DNA of 7,889 nucleotides, from NCBI GenBank assembly GCA_017860085.1, contig JAFNAJ010000108.1, positions 1-7,889 of the forward strand. Reading direction: 5' to 3'. The notes beneath the pieces are model-generated. The model saw nothing but the letters and a program-made list of their open reading frames with translations, had not been told where the DNA came from and made no database searches. Below are positions 1 to 6,022 of the stretch, one piece after another. Origin of the DNA: Acidobacteriota bacterium. GTDB lineage: Bacteria > Acidobacteriota > Vicinamibacteria > Vicinamibacterales > JAFNAJ01. Each line of letters opens with the position of its first letter. The stretch's first letter is position 1. The position numbers were made by a program, and so were the translations under genes.

Positions 1-1134
1 CGTCAGGGGATCGACGTTGTCGATCTCGGGGCCGGCGAGCCCGACTTCGCCACCCCCGACCACGTCAAGGCGGCCGGGCGCGCGGCCATCGACGCCGATT
101 GCACGAAGTACACGGCCAATGCGGGCATCGAGGAGCTGCGGACCGCCATCTGCGACCGCTATCGCGCCGACTACGGCGTGTCGTTCGCCGCGGCAGAGGT
201 GATCGTCACGGCGGGCGGGAAGCAGGCCCTGTACAACGTGGCCCTGTCGCTGTTCGGGCCCGGTGACGAGGTCATCACCCACGCACCCGGCTGGCCGACC
301 ATCGTCGAACAGATCAAGCTGGCGGAGGCAATCCCCGTCATCGTGCGCACCCACGGCGAGGACGGGTTTGCGTTCCATCCCGACGCGTTTCTCCAGGCGA
401 TGACGCCAAGAACGCGCGGCATCATCATCAATTCGCCGTGCAATCCTACGGGTGCGCTGATCGAAGAGCCGCAGCTTGCGGCCATTGCCGACGAGGCGGC
501 GCGTCGTGGGATCTGGCTCGTGCTCGACTCGTGCTACGAGCACCTGATCTACGACACCGCCGCCCACAACCTGCCGAAGGTGCTCGTGGAGCGGCATCGG
601 GAGCGCAGCGTGATCGCGGGGTCGGCCTCGAAGGCCTACGCGATGACCGGGTGGCGCTGCGGCTGGGCCATTGGTCCGACCAGGGTCATCGCGGCCTGCA
701 ATGCCATTCAGAGCCACTCGACCTCGAACGCCTGCTCGATCAGCCAGCACGCGACCCTGGCCGCGCTGCAGGCGTCGCAGTCGTGCGTCGAGGCGATGCT
801 GGCCGAGTATCGCCAGCGCCGCGAGATCATCTGGCAGCTGCTGACGGCCGACCCACGGGTCCGCTGCCTGAAACCTGCCGGGGCCTTCTACCTCTTCGTG
901 GACATCACGGGTTTGCTGTCGCCCACGGGCATCCGCACGTCGGCCGAGTTCGCACAAGCGCTGCTCGACGATGTCCGTGTGGCCCTGACGGCGGGCGAGG
1001 CGTTCGACGCGCCAGGCTTCCTCCGCATTTCGTACGCGACATCGGTGGACCGCCTGCGCGAGGGCGCCAGGCGCATACAGCAGTTCGTCGCGGCGCTCGA
1101 CCGCGGCGAACGCGCATCCCTCGGCTCGCGGTGA
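1..1134 (+). CDS. Class I/II PLP-dependent aminotransferase (aspartate aminotransferase type), 5'-truncated
   Basis: The reading frame is open from the first base, so the N-terminus lies outside the window; 377 codons are visible and perhaps 20-30 residues are missing compared with the usual 390-400. This is a fold-type I PLP enzyme that moves an amino group between an amino acid and a 2-oxoacid in the cytoplasm. Numbering from base 1, visible motifs are GEPDF at 12-16, NSPCNPTGA from N144 with the substrate/PLP asparagine at 148, the PLP-ring aspartate D176 with Y179 in LDSCYEHLIYD, the Schiff-base lysine K211 in SASKAYAMTGWRCGW, and the alpha-carboxylate arginine R342 in FLRISYA. These match subgroup I-beta bacterial aspartate/aromatic aminotransferases. 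The exact substrate cannot be read from the sequence; alanine, glyoxylate or aromatic specificity is possible. Its stop overlaps the start of the following oxidase gene, suggesting an operon. Confidence 0.93.
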   Translation, partial: RQGIDVVDLGAGEPDFATPDHVKAAGRAAIDADCTKYTANAGIEELRTAICDRYRADYGVSFAAAEVIVTAGGKQALYNVALSLFGPGDEVITHAPGWPTIVEQIKLAEAIPVIVRTHGEDGFAFHPDAFLQAMTPRTRGIIINSPCNPTGALIEEPQLAAIADEAARRGIWLVLDSCYEHLIYDTAAHNLPKVLVERHRERSVIAGSASKAYAMTGWRCGWAIGPTRVIAACNAIQSHSTSNACSISQHATLAALQASQSCVEAMLAEYRQRREIIWQLLTADPRVRCLKPAGAFYLFVDITGLLSPTGIRTSAEFAQALLDDVRVALTAGEAFDAPGFLRISYATSVDRLREGARRIQQFVAALDRGERASLGSR

Positions 1135-2531
1135 GCCTGCCCCCCGACCTGCTCACGACGCTCGAGGCGGCCCTGGGCCCCGAGTTCGTCCTGACCGATG
1201 ATGTCGCCCTCGAGGCGCACAGCGTCGACGGTCTCCGCCGTGGCGCGCGTCCGCCAGACGCCGTCGTCCGGCCGGGCACGGCCGAAGACGTGCGCCGCGT
1301 GCTCATGGCGTGCAGCGCGGCGCGCGTGCCCGTGGTGCCCCGCGGCGCCGGCACCGGCTACTCGGGCGGCGCCGTTCCGACGCGCGGTGGTGTCGTCCTC
1401 GCCATGGATCGCTTCGATCGAATCGTCGAGATTGACGAAGAGAACCTGCTGGCGGTGGTCCAGCCCAACGTCATTACGGGCGTCCTGCAGGCGGAAGTGG
1501 AGCGGCGCGGGCTGTTCTACCCGCCCGATCCCGCCAGCCTCGACCGCTCGGCCCTCGGGGGGAACGTCGCCGAGTGCGCGGGCGGCCCGCGAGCATTCAA
1601 GTACGGGACGACGCGCCACTACGTGCTGGGCCTCGAGGCGGTGTTGCCGACCGGCGACATCATCCGCACCGGCGGGCGCACCGTGAAGAACGTGGTGGGC
1701 TACGATCTGACCCAACTCCTCATAGGGTCTGAGGGCACGCTCGCCGTGGTGACGGAGATTGTGCTGCGTTTGCTGCCCAAGCCTCCTTCCGTGGTGACAT
1801 TGCGGGCGACGTTCGCGAACGTGGGCGAGGCGGCAGACGCCGTGACGCGACTCGTGCGCGAGCGTGCGGTGCCGGCGGCGCTCGAGTTGGTGGACGGCGT
1901 CTCGCTCGACGCGGTTGCGGCGCATCTCGAGGATCGGTCGCTGGCCCCGGCAGGTACCGGCGCCCTGCTGCTCATCGAGGTCGATGGAATGGACGCGTCG
2001 GTCGACGAGGAAGCCACGCGCGTGGCGCGCGCGTGCTTCGACGCCGGCGCAACCGATGTGCAGCGCGCCCAGTCCGAGGAGGAACGGCAGCGGCTCTGGC
2101 GAGCCCGGCGCGAGCTGTCGCCCGCGTTGAAAGCGCTCGCGCCCGCCAAGCTCAATCACGACGTGGTGGTGCCCAAGGGGCTGATCCCGCGGCTGTTCAC
2201 CCTGGTCGCGGACCTCAGCGCCTCGCACGGCCTGCTGATCCCGTGCTTCGGTCATGCGGGCGACGGCAATATCCACGTCAACATCATGGCCGACCCGGAC
2301 CAGCCGGGGCAGATGGAGCGCGCTCGGCTCGCGGAGCGGCACCTGCTGGAAGGAGTGGTGGCGCTCGGCGGGTCGATCAGCGGCGAACACGGTATCGGCT
2401 TCACGAAGGCGCAGTTTCTCGGGCTCCAACTGTCGCCCGAGGTCATCGCGCTGATGCGCCGCATCAAGCGCGCCTTCGACCCTTGCGACATCCTGAACCC
2501 AGGGAAGATCTTCCCGGACGCGGAGGTCTGA
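1131..2531 (+). CDS. glcD: GlcD-type FAD-linked 2-hydroxyacid dehydrogenase (glycolate oxidase subunit / D-lactate dehydrogenase family)
   Basis: A 466-residue flavoprotein expected to oxidise a 2-hydroxyacid (glycolate, D-lactate or D-2-hydroxyglutarate) to the 2-oxoacid. The start chosen is the GTG within GTGA at 1131, which overlaps the aminotransferase stop; no Shine-Dalgarno is visible, consistent with translational coupling, and the family N-terminus begins right after it. The PCMH-type FAD-binding domain occupies about 40-220, with the pyrophosphate loop PRGAGTGYSGG at 70-80, PPDPAS and SALGGNVAECAGG around 131-152, and VVGYDLTQLLIGSEGTL at 188-204. The FAD-oxidase C-terminal domain follows, with HDVVVPKG at 343-350, GHAGDGNIHVN at 374-384 carrying metal/substrate histidines, SGEHGIG at 417-423 and the typical ending FDPCDILNPGKIFP. 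Length fits GlcD (about 460-500). GlcE and GlcF, normal partners of glycolate oxidase, are not next to it, so the physiological substrate and electron acceptor are uncertain; the symbol denotes the family rather than proven glycolate oxidation. Confidence 0.9.
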   Translation: MSLPPDLLTTLEAALGPEFVLTDDVALEAHSVDGLRRGARPPDAVVRPGTAEDVRRVLMACSAARVPVVPRGAGTGYSGGAVPTRGGVVLAMDRFDRIVEIDEENLLAVVQPNVITGVLQAEVERRGLFYPPDPASLDRSALGGNVAECAGGPRAFKYGTTRHYVLGLEAVLPTGDIIRTGGRTVKNVVGYDLTQLLIGSEGTLAVVTEIVLRLLPKPPSVVTLRATFANVGEAADAVTRLVRERAVPAALELVDGVSLDAVAAHLEDRSLAPAGTGALLLIEVDGMDASVDEEATRVARACFDAGATDVQRAQSEEERQRLWRARRELSPALKALAPAKLNHDVVVPKGLIPRLFTLVADLSASHGLLIPCFGHAGDGNIHVNIMADPDQPGQMERARLAERHLLEGVVALGGSISGEHGIGFTKAQFLGLQLSPEVIALMRRIKRAFDPCDILNPGKIFPDAEV

Positions 2532-2542
2532 ATCGGCGTCGC

Positions 2543-2572
2543 CTGACGGCGCCCTCAGCTCCCTGCCGTCGG
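2543..2572. terminator. Candidate hairpin in the convergent gap after glcD
   Basis: CTGACGGC at 2543-2550 can pair with GCCGTCGG at 2565-2572 (8 pairs including one G-U) around a 14-nt loop, 12 bases after the glcD stop. No T-run follows on either strand, so it is not a classical intrinsic terminator; it could protect 3' ends or pause RNA polymerase. Confidence 0.3.
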
Positions 2573-2601
2573 CATACAGCCGGGTCTCGGGGTTCGGCCG
2601 C

Positions 2602-2621
2602 CGGCTGATGGCTGGCAGCCG
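2602..2621. terminator. Candidate hairpin downstream of the amrS-like gene
   Basis: CGGCTG at 2602-2607 is the perfect reverse complement of CAGCCG at 2616-2621, with an 8-nt loop. It lies 18 bases beyond the stop of the minus-strand radical SAM gene. No T-run is present, so termination by this hairpin alone is uncertain. The remainder of the 108-bp gap shows nothing else recognisable. Confidence 0.25.
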
Positions 2622-2639
2622 CTCGTACGCAGCGGGCTT

Positions 2640-3689
2640 CTAGCGCCAGCGGCCCGGAATCTCGGCGTCACAGCCGGGGCAGCGGCCTCGCGGTGTGAGC
2701 TCGTTGCGCAGGATGCGGTAGCCGCGCCGCTCGATGAGACGGCGACTGCACGACGGACAGGCCGTGTCTTCGAGGTCGCCGACCATGCCGGGGAGATTCC
2801 CGGCGTACACGTACCGCAACCCCGCCTGACGTCCGATGGCGGCGGCACGCCGCAGCATGGCTGGCGTCGTGTCGGGCGGGTCGGTCATCTTGTAGTCGGA
2901 GTGGAACGCTGTGACGTGCCAGGGGATGTCTGGCGACACGCCAGCCACGAACTCCGTCAGGCGTCGCAGTTCGGGCTCTGAATCGTTGAAGCCCGGCACC
3001 AGCAGCGTGACGATTTCGAGCCAGATGCCGCGCGCGTGCAGGTCGCGGACCGAGTCGAGGATCGGCTGCAGTCGGGCGCCCAGCCGGCGGTACTGATGTT
3101 CGTCGAAGCTCTTCAGGTCGACCTTGCACGCATCGAGCCAGGGCTGCAGGTAGGCGAGCACCTGGGGCGTGCCATTGCCGTTCGAGACGTAGCCGGTTGC
3201 CAGGCCCGCGCGACGCGCTTCGCGAAACACCGTGACCGCCCACTCGCTGGTGATGAGGGGTTCGTTGTACGTGCTCACGACGGAGCGGGCGCCCAGGCGC
3301 ACTGCCTGGGCGACGAGATCGGACGGCGACACGTCCCGTGGGGGAGCGACCGCCGAGGGGTCGCGCAGCGCCTGGGAGGTGATCCAGTTCTGGCAGTAGG
3401 CGCAGTGCATGTCGCAGCCGAGCATGCCGAACGAGAAGGCGAGCGACCCCGGCCAGGCGTGGAAGAACGGCTTCTTCTCGATGGGGTCGCACTGAGCGCC
3501 GGCGACGTACCCCCACGGCGCGTAGAGGGTCCCGCCTCGATTGAAGCGGACCTTGCAGACGCCGGCGGCGCCATCGGGAATACGGCACGCGTGACCGCAG
3601 GCCAGGCACCGCACCCACCCGCCGTCGAGTCGCTCGGTAAGGTCGGCCTCGCGCGTGCGCTCGCGGAGTACCTCGGCCAGCGTGGCCAT
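2640..3689 (-). CDS. amrS: AmmeMemoRadiSam system radical SAM enzyme AmrS
   Basis: A 349-residue radical SAM protein of the AmrS family, once annotated as pyruvate formate-lyase activating enzyme-like. The 4Fe-4S/SAM motif is GCDMHCAYCQNW, with C92, C96 and C99 in CX3CX2C spacing. Ahead of it is the family's N-terminal cysteine set (C28, C31, C35, C45 in CLACGHACRIPDGAAGVC) and the signature GYVAGAQCDPIEKKPFFHAWPG around 60-81. Further markers are STYNEPLI at 139-146, KVDLKSFD at 189-196 and WHVTAFHSDYKMTDPP at 257-272. The C-terminus holds two more CxxC pairs (C311/C314 and C337/C340), which look like a small metal-binding ribbon. The family is known for co-occurring with AmrA (AMMECR1) and AmrB (Memo-like); its reaction is not established. 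Neither partner is next to it here. The ATG at 3689 fits the family start but has only a weak Shine-Dalgarno. The gene follows the glycosyltransferase after 66 bp and may share its transcript. Confidence 0.92.
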   Translation of the reverse strand: MATLAEVLRERTREADLTERLDGGWVRCLACGHACRIPDGAAGVCKVRFNRGGTLYAPWGYVAGAQCDPIEKKPFFHAWPGSLAFSFGMLGCDMHCAYCQNWITSQALRDPSAVAPPRDVSPSDLVAQAVRLGARSVVSTYNEPLITSEWAVTVFREARRAGLATGYVSNGNGTPQVLAYLQPWLDACKVDLKSFDEHQYRRLGARLQPILDSVRDLHARGIWLEIVTLLVPGFNDSEPELRRLTEFVAGVSPDIPWHVTAFHSDYKMTDPPDTTPAMLRRAAAIGRQAGLRYVYAGNLPGMVGDLEDTACPSCSRRLIERRGYRILRNELTPRGRCPGCDAEIPGRWR

Positions 3690-3712
3690 ACCATCATCTT
3701 ACGCCCGGAGGG

Positions 3713-3730
3713 CCCGGTCGGAGACCCGGG
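3713..3730. repeat. Inverted repeat between the glycosyltransferase and amrS
   Basis: CCCGGTC at 3713-3719 pairs with GACC-C-GGG at 3723-3730: seven base pairs with a single bulged C and a three-base loop (GGA). It sits in the 66-bp gap 24 bases upstream of the amrS start. It has no T-run, so it may be an intercistronic RNA hairpin rather than a terminator. Confidence 0.35.
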
Positions 3731-3755
3731 AGAGAAGGGGACCGGCAGCCAGGCG

Positions 3756-5444
3756 TCAGCGGTTGGCGACGAGCACAACCCGCTCGACTGGCAGCTGAGA
3801 GCCGAGGCGGAAGAAGGTGCCCAGCCGCAAGCGGGCGACGTTGAAGTACGGCACCTCGGCGACGCGCAAGAGGGGACGACCCAGTCGGCGTTCCACAGCG
3901 GGCAGGGCATCGGCCTCCATCACGCAGTGGACACGCTCGGCGTTCCGGAGAAACGTCACGGCCTCGTCCTCCGAGGTGAGGTCCTCCTGCCGACGGCCGG
4001 TGTAGAAGACCAGGTTGCGCACGAAGACGCGATACGTGCCCGACCGCGCCACCGGCGCATCCGCCAGGGCCCGGCGAGCAATCGTCTGGACGGGTTCAGG
4101 CCCAGCCATGGAGTACACCGCAAACTGCAATACGAGCAAGGTGACGGTCGACGCCGACGCGAGTGTCGCGACCATCCACTCCTGGGGCAGCCACCAGGCG
4201 GCGGCGAACGTCGCCGCGGCCGCGGCCAGCAGCAGCACCGACGCGCCGACCGCGCCCGCGCCCGACACCGTGGCCAGGACGGGCCGCAGGCGCAAGAAGA
4301 GGAAGAAGACGGCGATGAGCGCGAACCCGCTGACCGTCGTGCACCACGCCAGACCGATGTCGCGTCGGCCCCGCTTTGCGGCACGGTCGAGCCGGGCCGC
4401 GACCGTGGCGCCGATCAGCAGAGCCAGCGGCGGAAGGGCCGGCAGTACGTAGCGCGGCTGCTTGCCGATCGAGAGCGAGTAGAAGACCAGAGGCGCTCCC
4501 GCCCAGGCGACGAGCGCCCATTCGCGAGTGTCCAACGACCGAGCCCGTCCAACGACGCGACGTGCAGTGCCGAGCCAGAGGGCGATGACGGGCGACCAGG
4601 GGAGGAGCCCGCCGAACACGATCGGCACGTAGAAGAGCACCGATCGCGGCTCGTTGTAGCGACTGGTGGCGAAGCGTTCGAGGTTCTCGCCGACGAAGAA
4701 GCGATAGATGTAGTCGAGGCCGTGGTGCTGAGCCATGGCCAGGTACCACGGCATCGACAGCGCGACGAAGACCGCTGCGCCCAGCAGCCAGTCGGACGGC
4801 GCGCCGGGCAGCCGGAACCGGCGACCGCGTGGCCCGAGCGGCAGGAGGCAGAGCCAGACGAGCAACGGGATGGCCACGCCGACCGGCCCCTTCGTGAGGA
4901 AGCCGAGGGCGAGCGCCGCCGAGGCCATCAGCAGCCACGCACGGACGGCTGATCTCTCATGGGCGGCAGCGAATTGCGCTTCGGCCAGTGCCCAGATCGC
5001 AGCGGTGATGAAACAGGCCAGCGGCAGATCGGGCAGCGCGAGGCGCGCCATGGCGAACGTGCCGAAACTGGTGGCCACGACGAGAGCGCCGGCGAAGCCC
5101 GCCCGCCCGCCGAGCCACCGACGCCCGCACAGGTAGGTCAGCACGGCGATCAGAAGCCCGCTCAATGCCGACGGCAGCCTGGCGGCCGCTTCACTGACAC
5201 CGGCGAGCCAGTAGAGGCCGCCCGCCAGCCAGTAGTAGAGGATGGGCTTCTGAAACCGCTCCTCGAAGTTGAACCGTGGGGTGAGCCAGTCGCCTGAGAC
5301 CACCATCTCACGCGCGGCCTCGGCGTAGAATGCCTCGTCAGAGTCGGTGATGGCCGGTCGGCCCAGGCCTGCGAGGAAGGTCAGGGCGCTGACGACAAGG
5401 ATGATCGACAGGTGCCGGCCCACGAAGCGAGCATTGTAGATCAC
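3756..5444 (-). CDS. ArnT/PMT-like integral membrane glycosyltransferase (GT-C fold, GT83/GT39-like)
   Basis: A 562-residue polytopic inner-membrane protein with about 11-13 hydrophobic segments and a more polar C-terminal part from about 446 that probably lies outside the membrane. GT-C enzymes of this type transfer a sugar from a polyprenyl-phosphate donor on the periplasmic side. Numbering from the GTG at 5444, the first external loop carries the catalytic acidic motif DSDEAFYAEAAREM (D34/D36/E37), then SGDWLTPRFN and RFQKPILYYW (64-72), matching the ArnT pattern of DETRYAE, GDW and KP-YW. SIGKQPRYVLPALPPLALL at 325-343 resembles the conserved KGK-P-YILP stretch of ArnT. The acceptor (lipid A, another glycolipid or protein) cannot be told. 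The start is uncertain: an upstream ATG at 5693 would overlap the opposite gene by over 200 bp and add a non-hydrophobic, atypical N-terminus, so it was rejected. GTG 5444 was chosen; GTG 5423 (555 residues) is a real alternative. Neither has a clear ribosome site. Confidence 0.85.
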   Translation of the reverse strand: MIYNARFVGRHLSIILVVSALTFLAGLGRPAITDSDEAFYAEAAREMVVSGDWLTPRFNFEERFQKPILYYWLAGGLYWLAGVSEAAARLPSALSGLLIAVLTYLCGRRWLGGRAGFAGALVVATSFGTFAMARLALPDLPLACFITAAIWALAEAQFAAAHERSAVRAWLLMASAALALGFLTKGPVGVAIPLLVWLCLLPLGPRGRRFRLPGAPSDWLLGAAVFVALSMPWYLAMAQHHGLDYIYRFFVGENLERFATSRYNEPRSVLFYVPIVFGGLLPWSPVIALWLGTARRVVGRARSLDTREWALVAWAGAPLVFYSLSIGKQPRYVLPALPPLALLIGATVAARLDRAAKRGRRDIGLAWCTTVSGFALIAVFFLFLRLRPVLATVSGAGAVGASVLLLAAAAATFAAAWWLPQEWMVATLASASTVTLLVLQFAVYSMAGPEPVQTIARRALADAPVARSGTYRVFVRNLVFYTGRRQEDLTSEDEAVTFLRNAERVHCVMEADALPAVERRLGRPLLRVAEVPYFNVARLRLGTFFRLGSQLPVERVVLVANR

Positions 5445-5466
5445 CGGCTCGAGCCAGACCCAGCTC

Positions 5467-5471
5467 GGAGG
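5467..5471 (+). promoter_or_regulatory. Shine-Dalgarno GGAGG that fixes the start of the CoA-binding protein
   Basis: GGAGG ends 9 bases before the GTG at 5481. It supports that start over the in-frame GTG at 5412, which would add 23 non-homologous residues and run into the divergent glycosyltransferase gene. Confidence 0.7.
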
Positions 5472-5480
5472 CCGACGGCA

Positions 5481-5861
5481 GTGACAGCTGCAAAGACGGT
5501 GGTGGCCGTGATCGGCGCGTCGTCGAATCGGGACAAGTACGGCAACAAAGCCGTACGGGCCTACGCGAGCCGGGGCTATCACGTCGTGCCCGTGAATCTC
5601 CACGAACGCGAGATCGAGGGATGGCCGGCGTACAAGTCCATCCTCGACTTCGTGGGCGCGATCGACGTGGCCACCTTCTACGTGCCGCCGCACGTCGGCG
5701 AGCGCGTCATCGAGGACGTGGCCCAGAAAGGGGTCGGGGAGGTCTGGCTCAACCCGGGGAGCGAGGGACCGGGCGTGTTGCGTCGTGCCGAGGCCCTGGG
5801 GCTGCGGACGGTCCAGGCCTGCAGCATCCTCGGCATCGGAGAGAGCCCGTCGCGCTACTGA
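5481..5861 (+). CDS. CoA-binding domain protein (YccU-like)
   Basis: A 126-residue single-domain Rossmann-type protein of the CoA_binding_2 (YccU) family, predicted cytoplasmic. After a short lead, VVAVIGASSNRDKYGN (residues 7-22) is the glycine-rich nucleotide-binding loop with the family-typical S-N-R/K-Y-G-N residues. VVPVN at 35-39, the P-P-H segment at 69-71, VWLNPGSEG at 88-96 and the closing ACSILG at 113-118 complete the pattern. It resembles the N-terminal CoA-binding domain of succinyl-CoA synthetase alpha chains but lacks the catalytic ligase portion; length is normal for the stand-alone family. The ligand is inferred from fold and family, and the cellular role is unknown. The GTG start at 5481 is preceded by GGAGG. 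The gene is divergent from the glycosyltransferase and is followed by a separate strong promoter for rho, so it is probably monocistronic. Confidence 0.88.
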   Translation: MTAAKTVVAVIGASSNRDKYGNKAVRAYASRGYHVVPVNLHEREIEGWPAYKSILDFVGAIDVATFYVPPHVGERVIEDVAQKGVGEVWLNPGSEGPGVLRRAEALGLRTVQACSILGIGESPSRY

Positions 5862-5878
5862 GCGCGGCCGCGCGGCTC
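5860..5878 (+). terminator. GC-rich hairpin at the stop of the CoA-binding gene
   Basis: Starting inside the TGA stop, GAGC-GCG can pair with CGC-(G)-GCTC with one bulged G and a four-base loop. The core GCGCGGCCGCGC at 5862-5873 is a perfect 12-bp palindrome. There is no T-run after it, so it is a weak terminator candidate that would separate this gene from rho. Confidence 0.35.
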
Positions 5879-5906
5879 ACCCAGCGTTCCTGTCGCGATC
5901 GGTCCG

Positions 5907-5935
5907 TTGACACCCCCAGGGGGCGGGCCTATACT
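5907..5935 (+). promoter_or_regulatory. Sigma70-type promoter of rho
   Basis: A perfect -35 box TTGACA at 5907-5912 and a near-perfect -10 box TATACT at 5930-5935 are separated by exactly 17 bp. Transcription is expected to begin near 5942, giving a leader of about 80 nt before the rho ATG. Such a match is rare by chance in DNA this GC-rich, and its position just upstream of a housekeeping gene supports it. The spacer contains an 11-bp palindrome. Confidence 0.85.
5913..5923. repeat. Palindrome in the rho promoter spacer
   Basis: CCCCC-A-GGGGG is a perfect inverted repeat lying entirely between the -35 and -10 boxes. It could be an operator half-site pair or merely a GC-rich spacer; no regulator can be named from it. 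Confidence 0.4.
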
Positions 5936-5947
5936 CTCGGCAACCGG

Positions 5948-6022
5948 CCCCGGTCTCGGCTCGAGACCTCGGGCGTGCGCGAGCGCGCCCACCCCCGAAG
6001 CCCCCACTCCCGCGGTCACGTC
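5948..6022 (+). promoter_or_regulatory. Structured, C-rich leader of rho (candidate autoregulatory region)
   Basis: Two tandem hairpins can form just after the predicted transcription start. The first pairs GGTCTCG (5952-5958) with CGAGACC (5962-5968), extended by CCC/GGG across a small internal loop. The second pairs GGGC (5971-5974) with GCCC (5987-5990) and has an inner GCG/CGC stem. They overlap at 5971-5973, so the outer extension of the first competes with the second. Downstream, 5988-6011 is 17 C and only 2 G in 24 bases, the composition of a Rho-loading (rut) site. No Shine-Dalgarno precedes the ATG at 6023. In Escherichia coli rho is autogenously regulated by termination in its leader; a similar role here is inference. 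Confidence 0.45.

Noticed and set aside
438..1130. N-terminal extension of the glcD frame back into the aminotransferase gene
   Set aside because: The frame stays open by composition only; the extra 231 residues are out-of-frame reading of the aminotransferase and are not part of the GlcD family.
888..2429. A 513-codon minus-strand open frame opposite the aminotransferase and glcD
   Set aside because: Histidine/arginine-rich shadow with no motif; the plus strand encodes a complete conserved flavoprotein here.
3036..4952. A 638-codon plus-strand open frame opposite amrS and the glycosyltransferase
   Set aside because: Its translation is rich in R, E, G, Q and H with no recognisable domain, while the minus strand holds two clear families over the same bases. 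Long antisense frames are expected in GC-rich DNA.
2640..5444. A new biosynthetic or defence system formed by the glycosyltransferase and AmrS
   Set aside because: Two co-directional genes of known but unrelated families, 66 bp apart, with no further partners; there is no evidence of a joint function beyond adjacency.
5412..5480. GTG 5412 as start of the CoA-binding protein
   Set aside because: GTG 5481 has GGAGG at good spacing and matches the family N-terminus; the longer form would overlap the divergent gene's start.
5445..5693. Upstream ATG at 5693 for the glycosyltransferase
   Set aside because: It would overlap the opposite CoA-binding gene by over 200 bp and add a polar, non-homologous stretch before the first membrane helix.
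5862..5873. The 12-bp palindrome GCGCGGCCGCGC as an operator or integration site
   Set aside because: Built only from G and C right after a stop codon in GC-rich DNA and better explained as part of a 3' hairpin; no second copy or flanking direct repeats were seen.
5621..6022. Upstream extension of the rho frame
   Set aside because: It covers the CoA-binding gene, the rho promoter and the leader; the residues before ATG 6023 resemble no Rho sequence.
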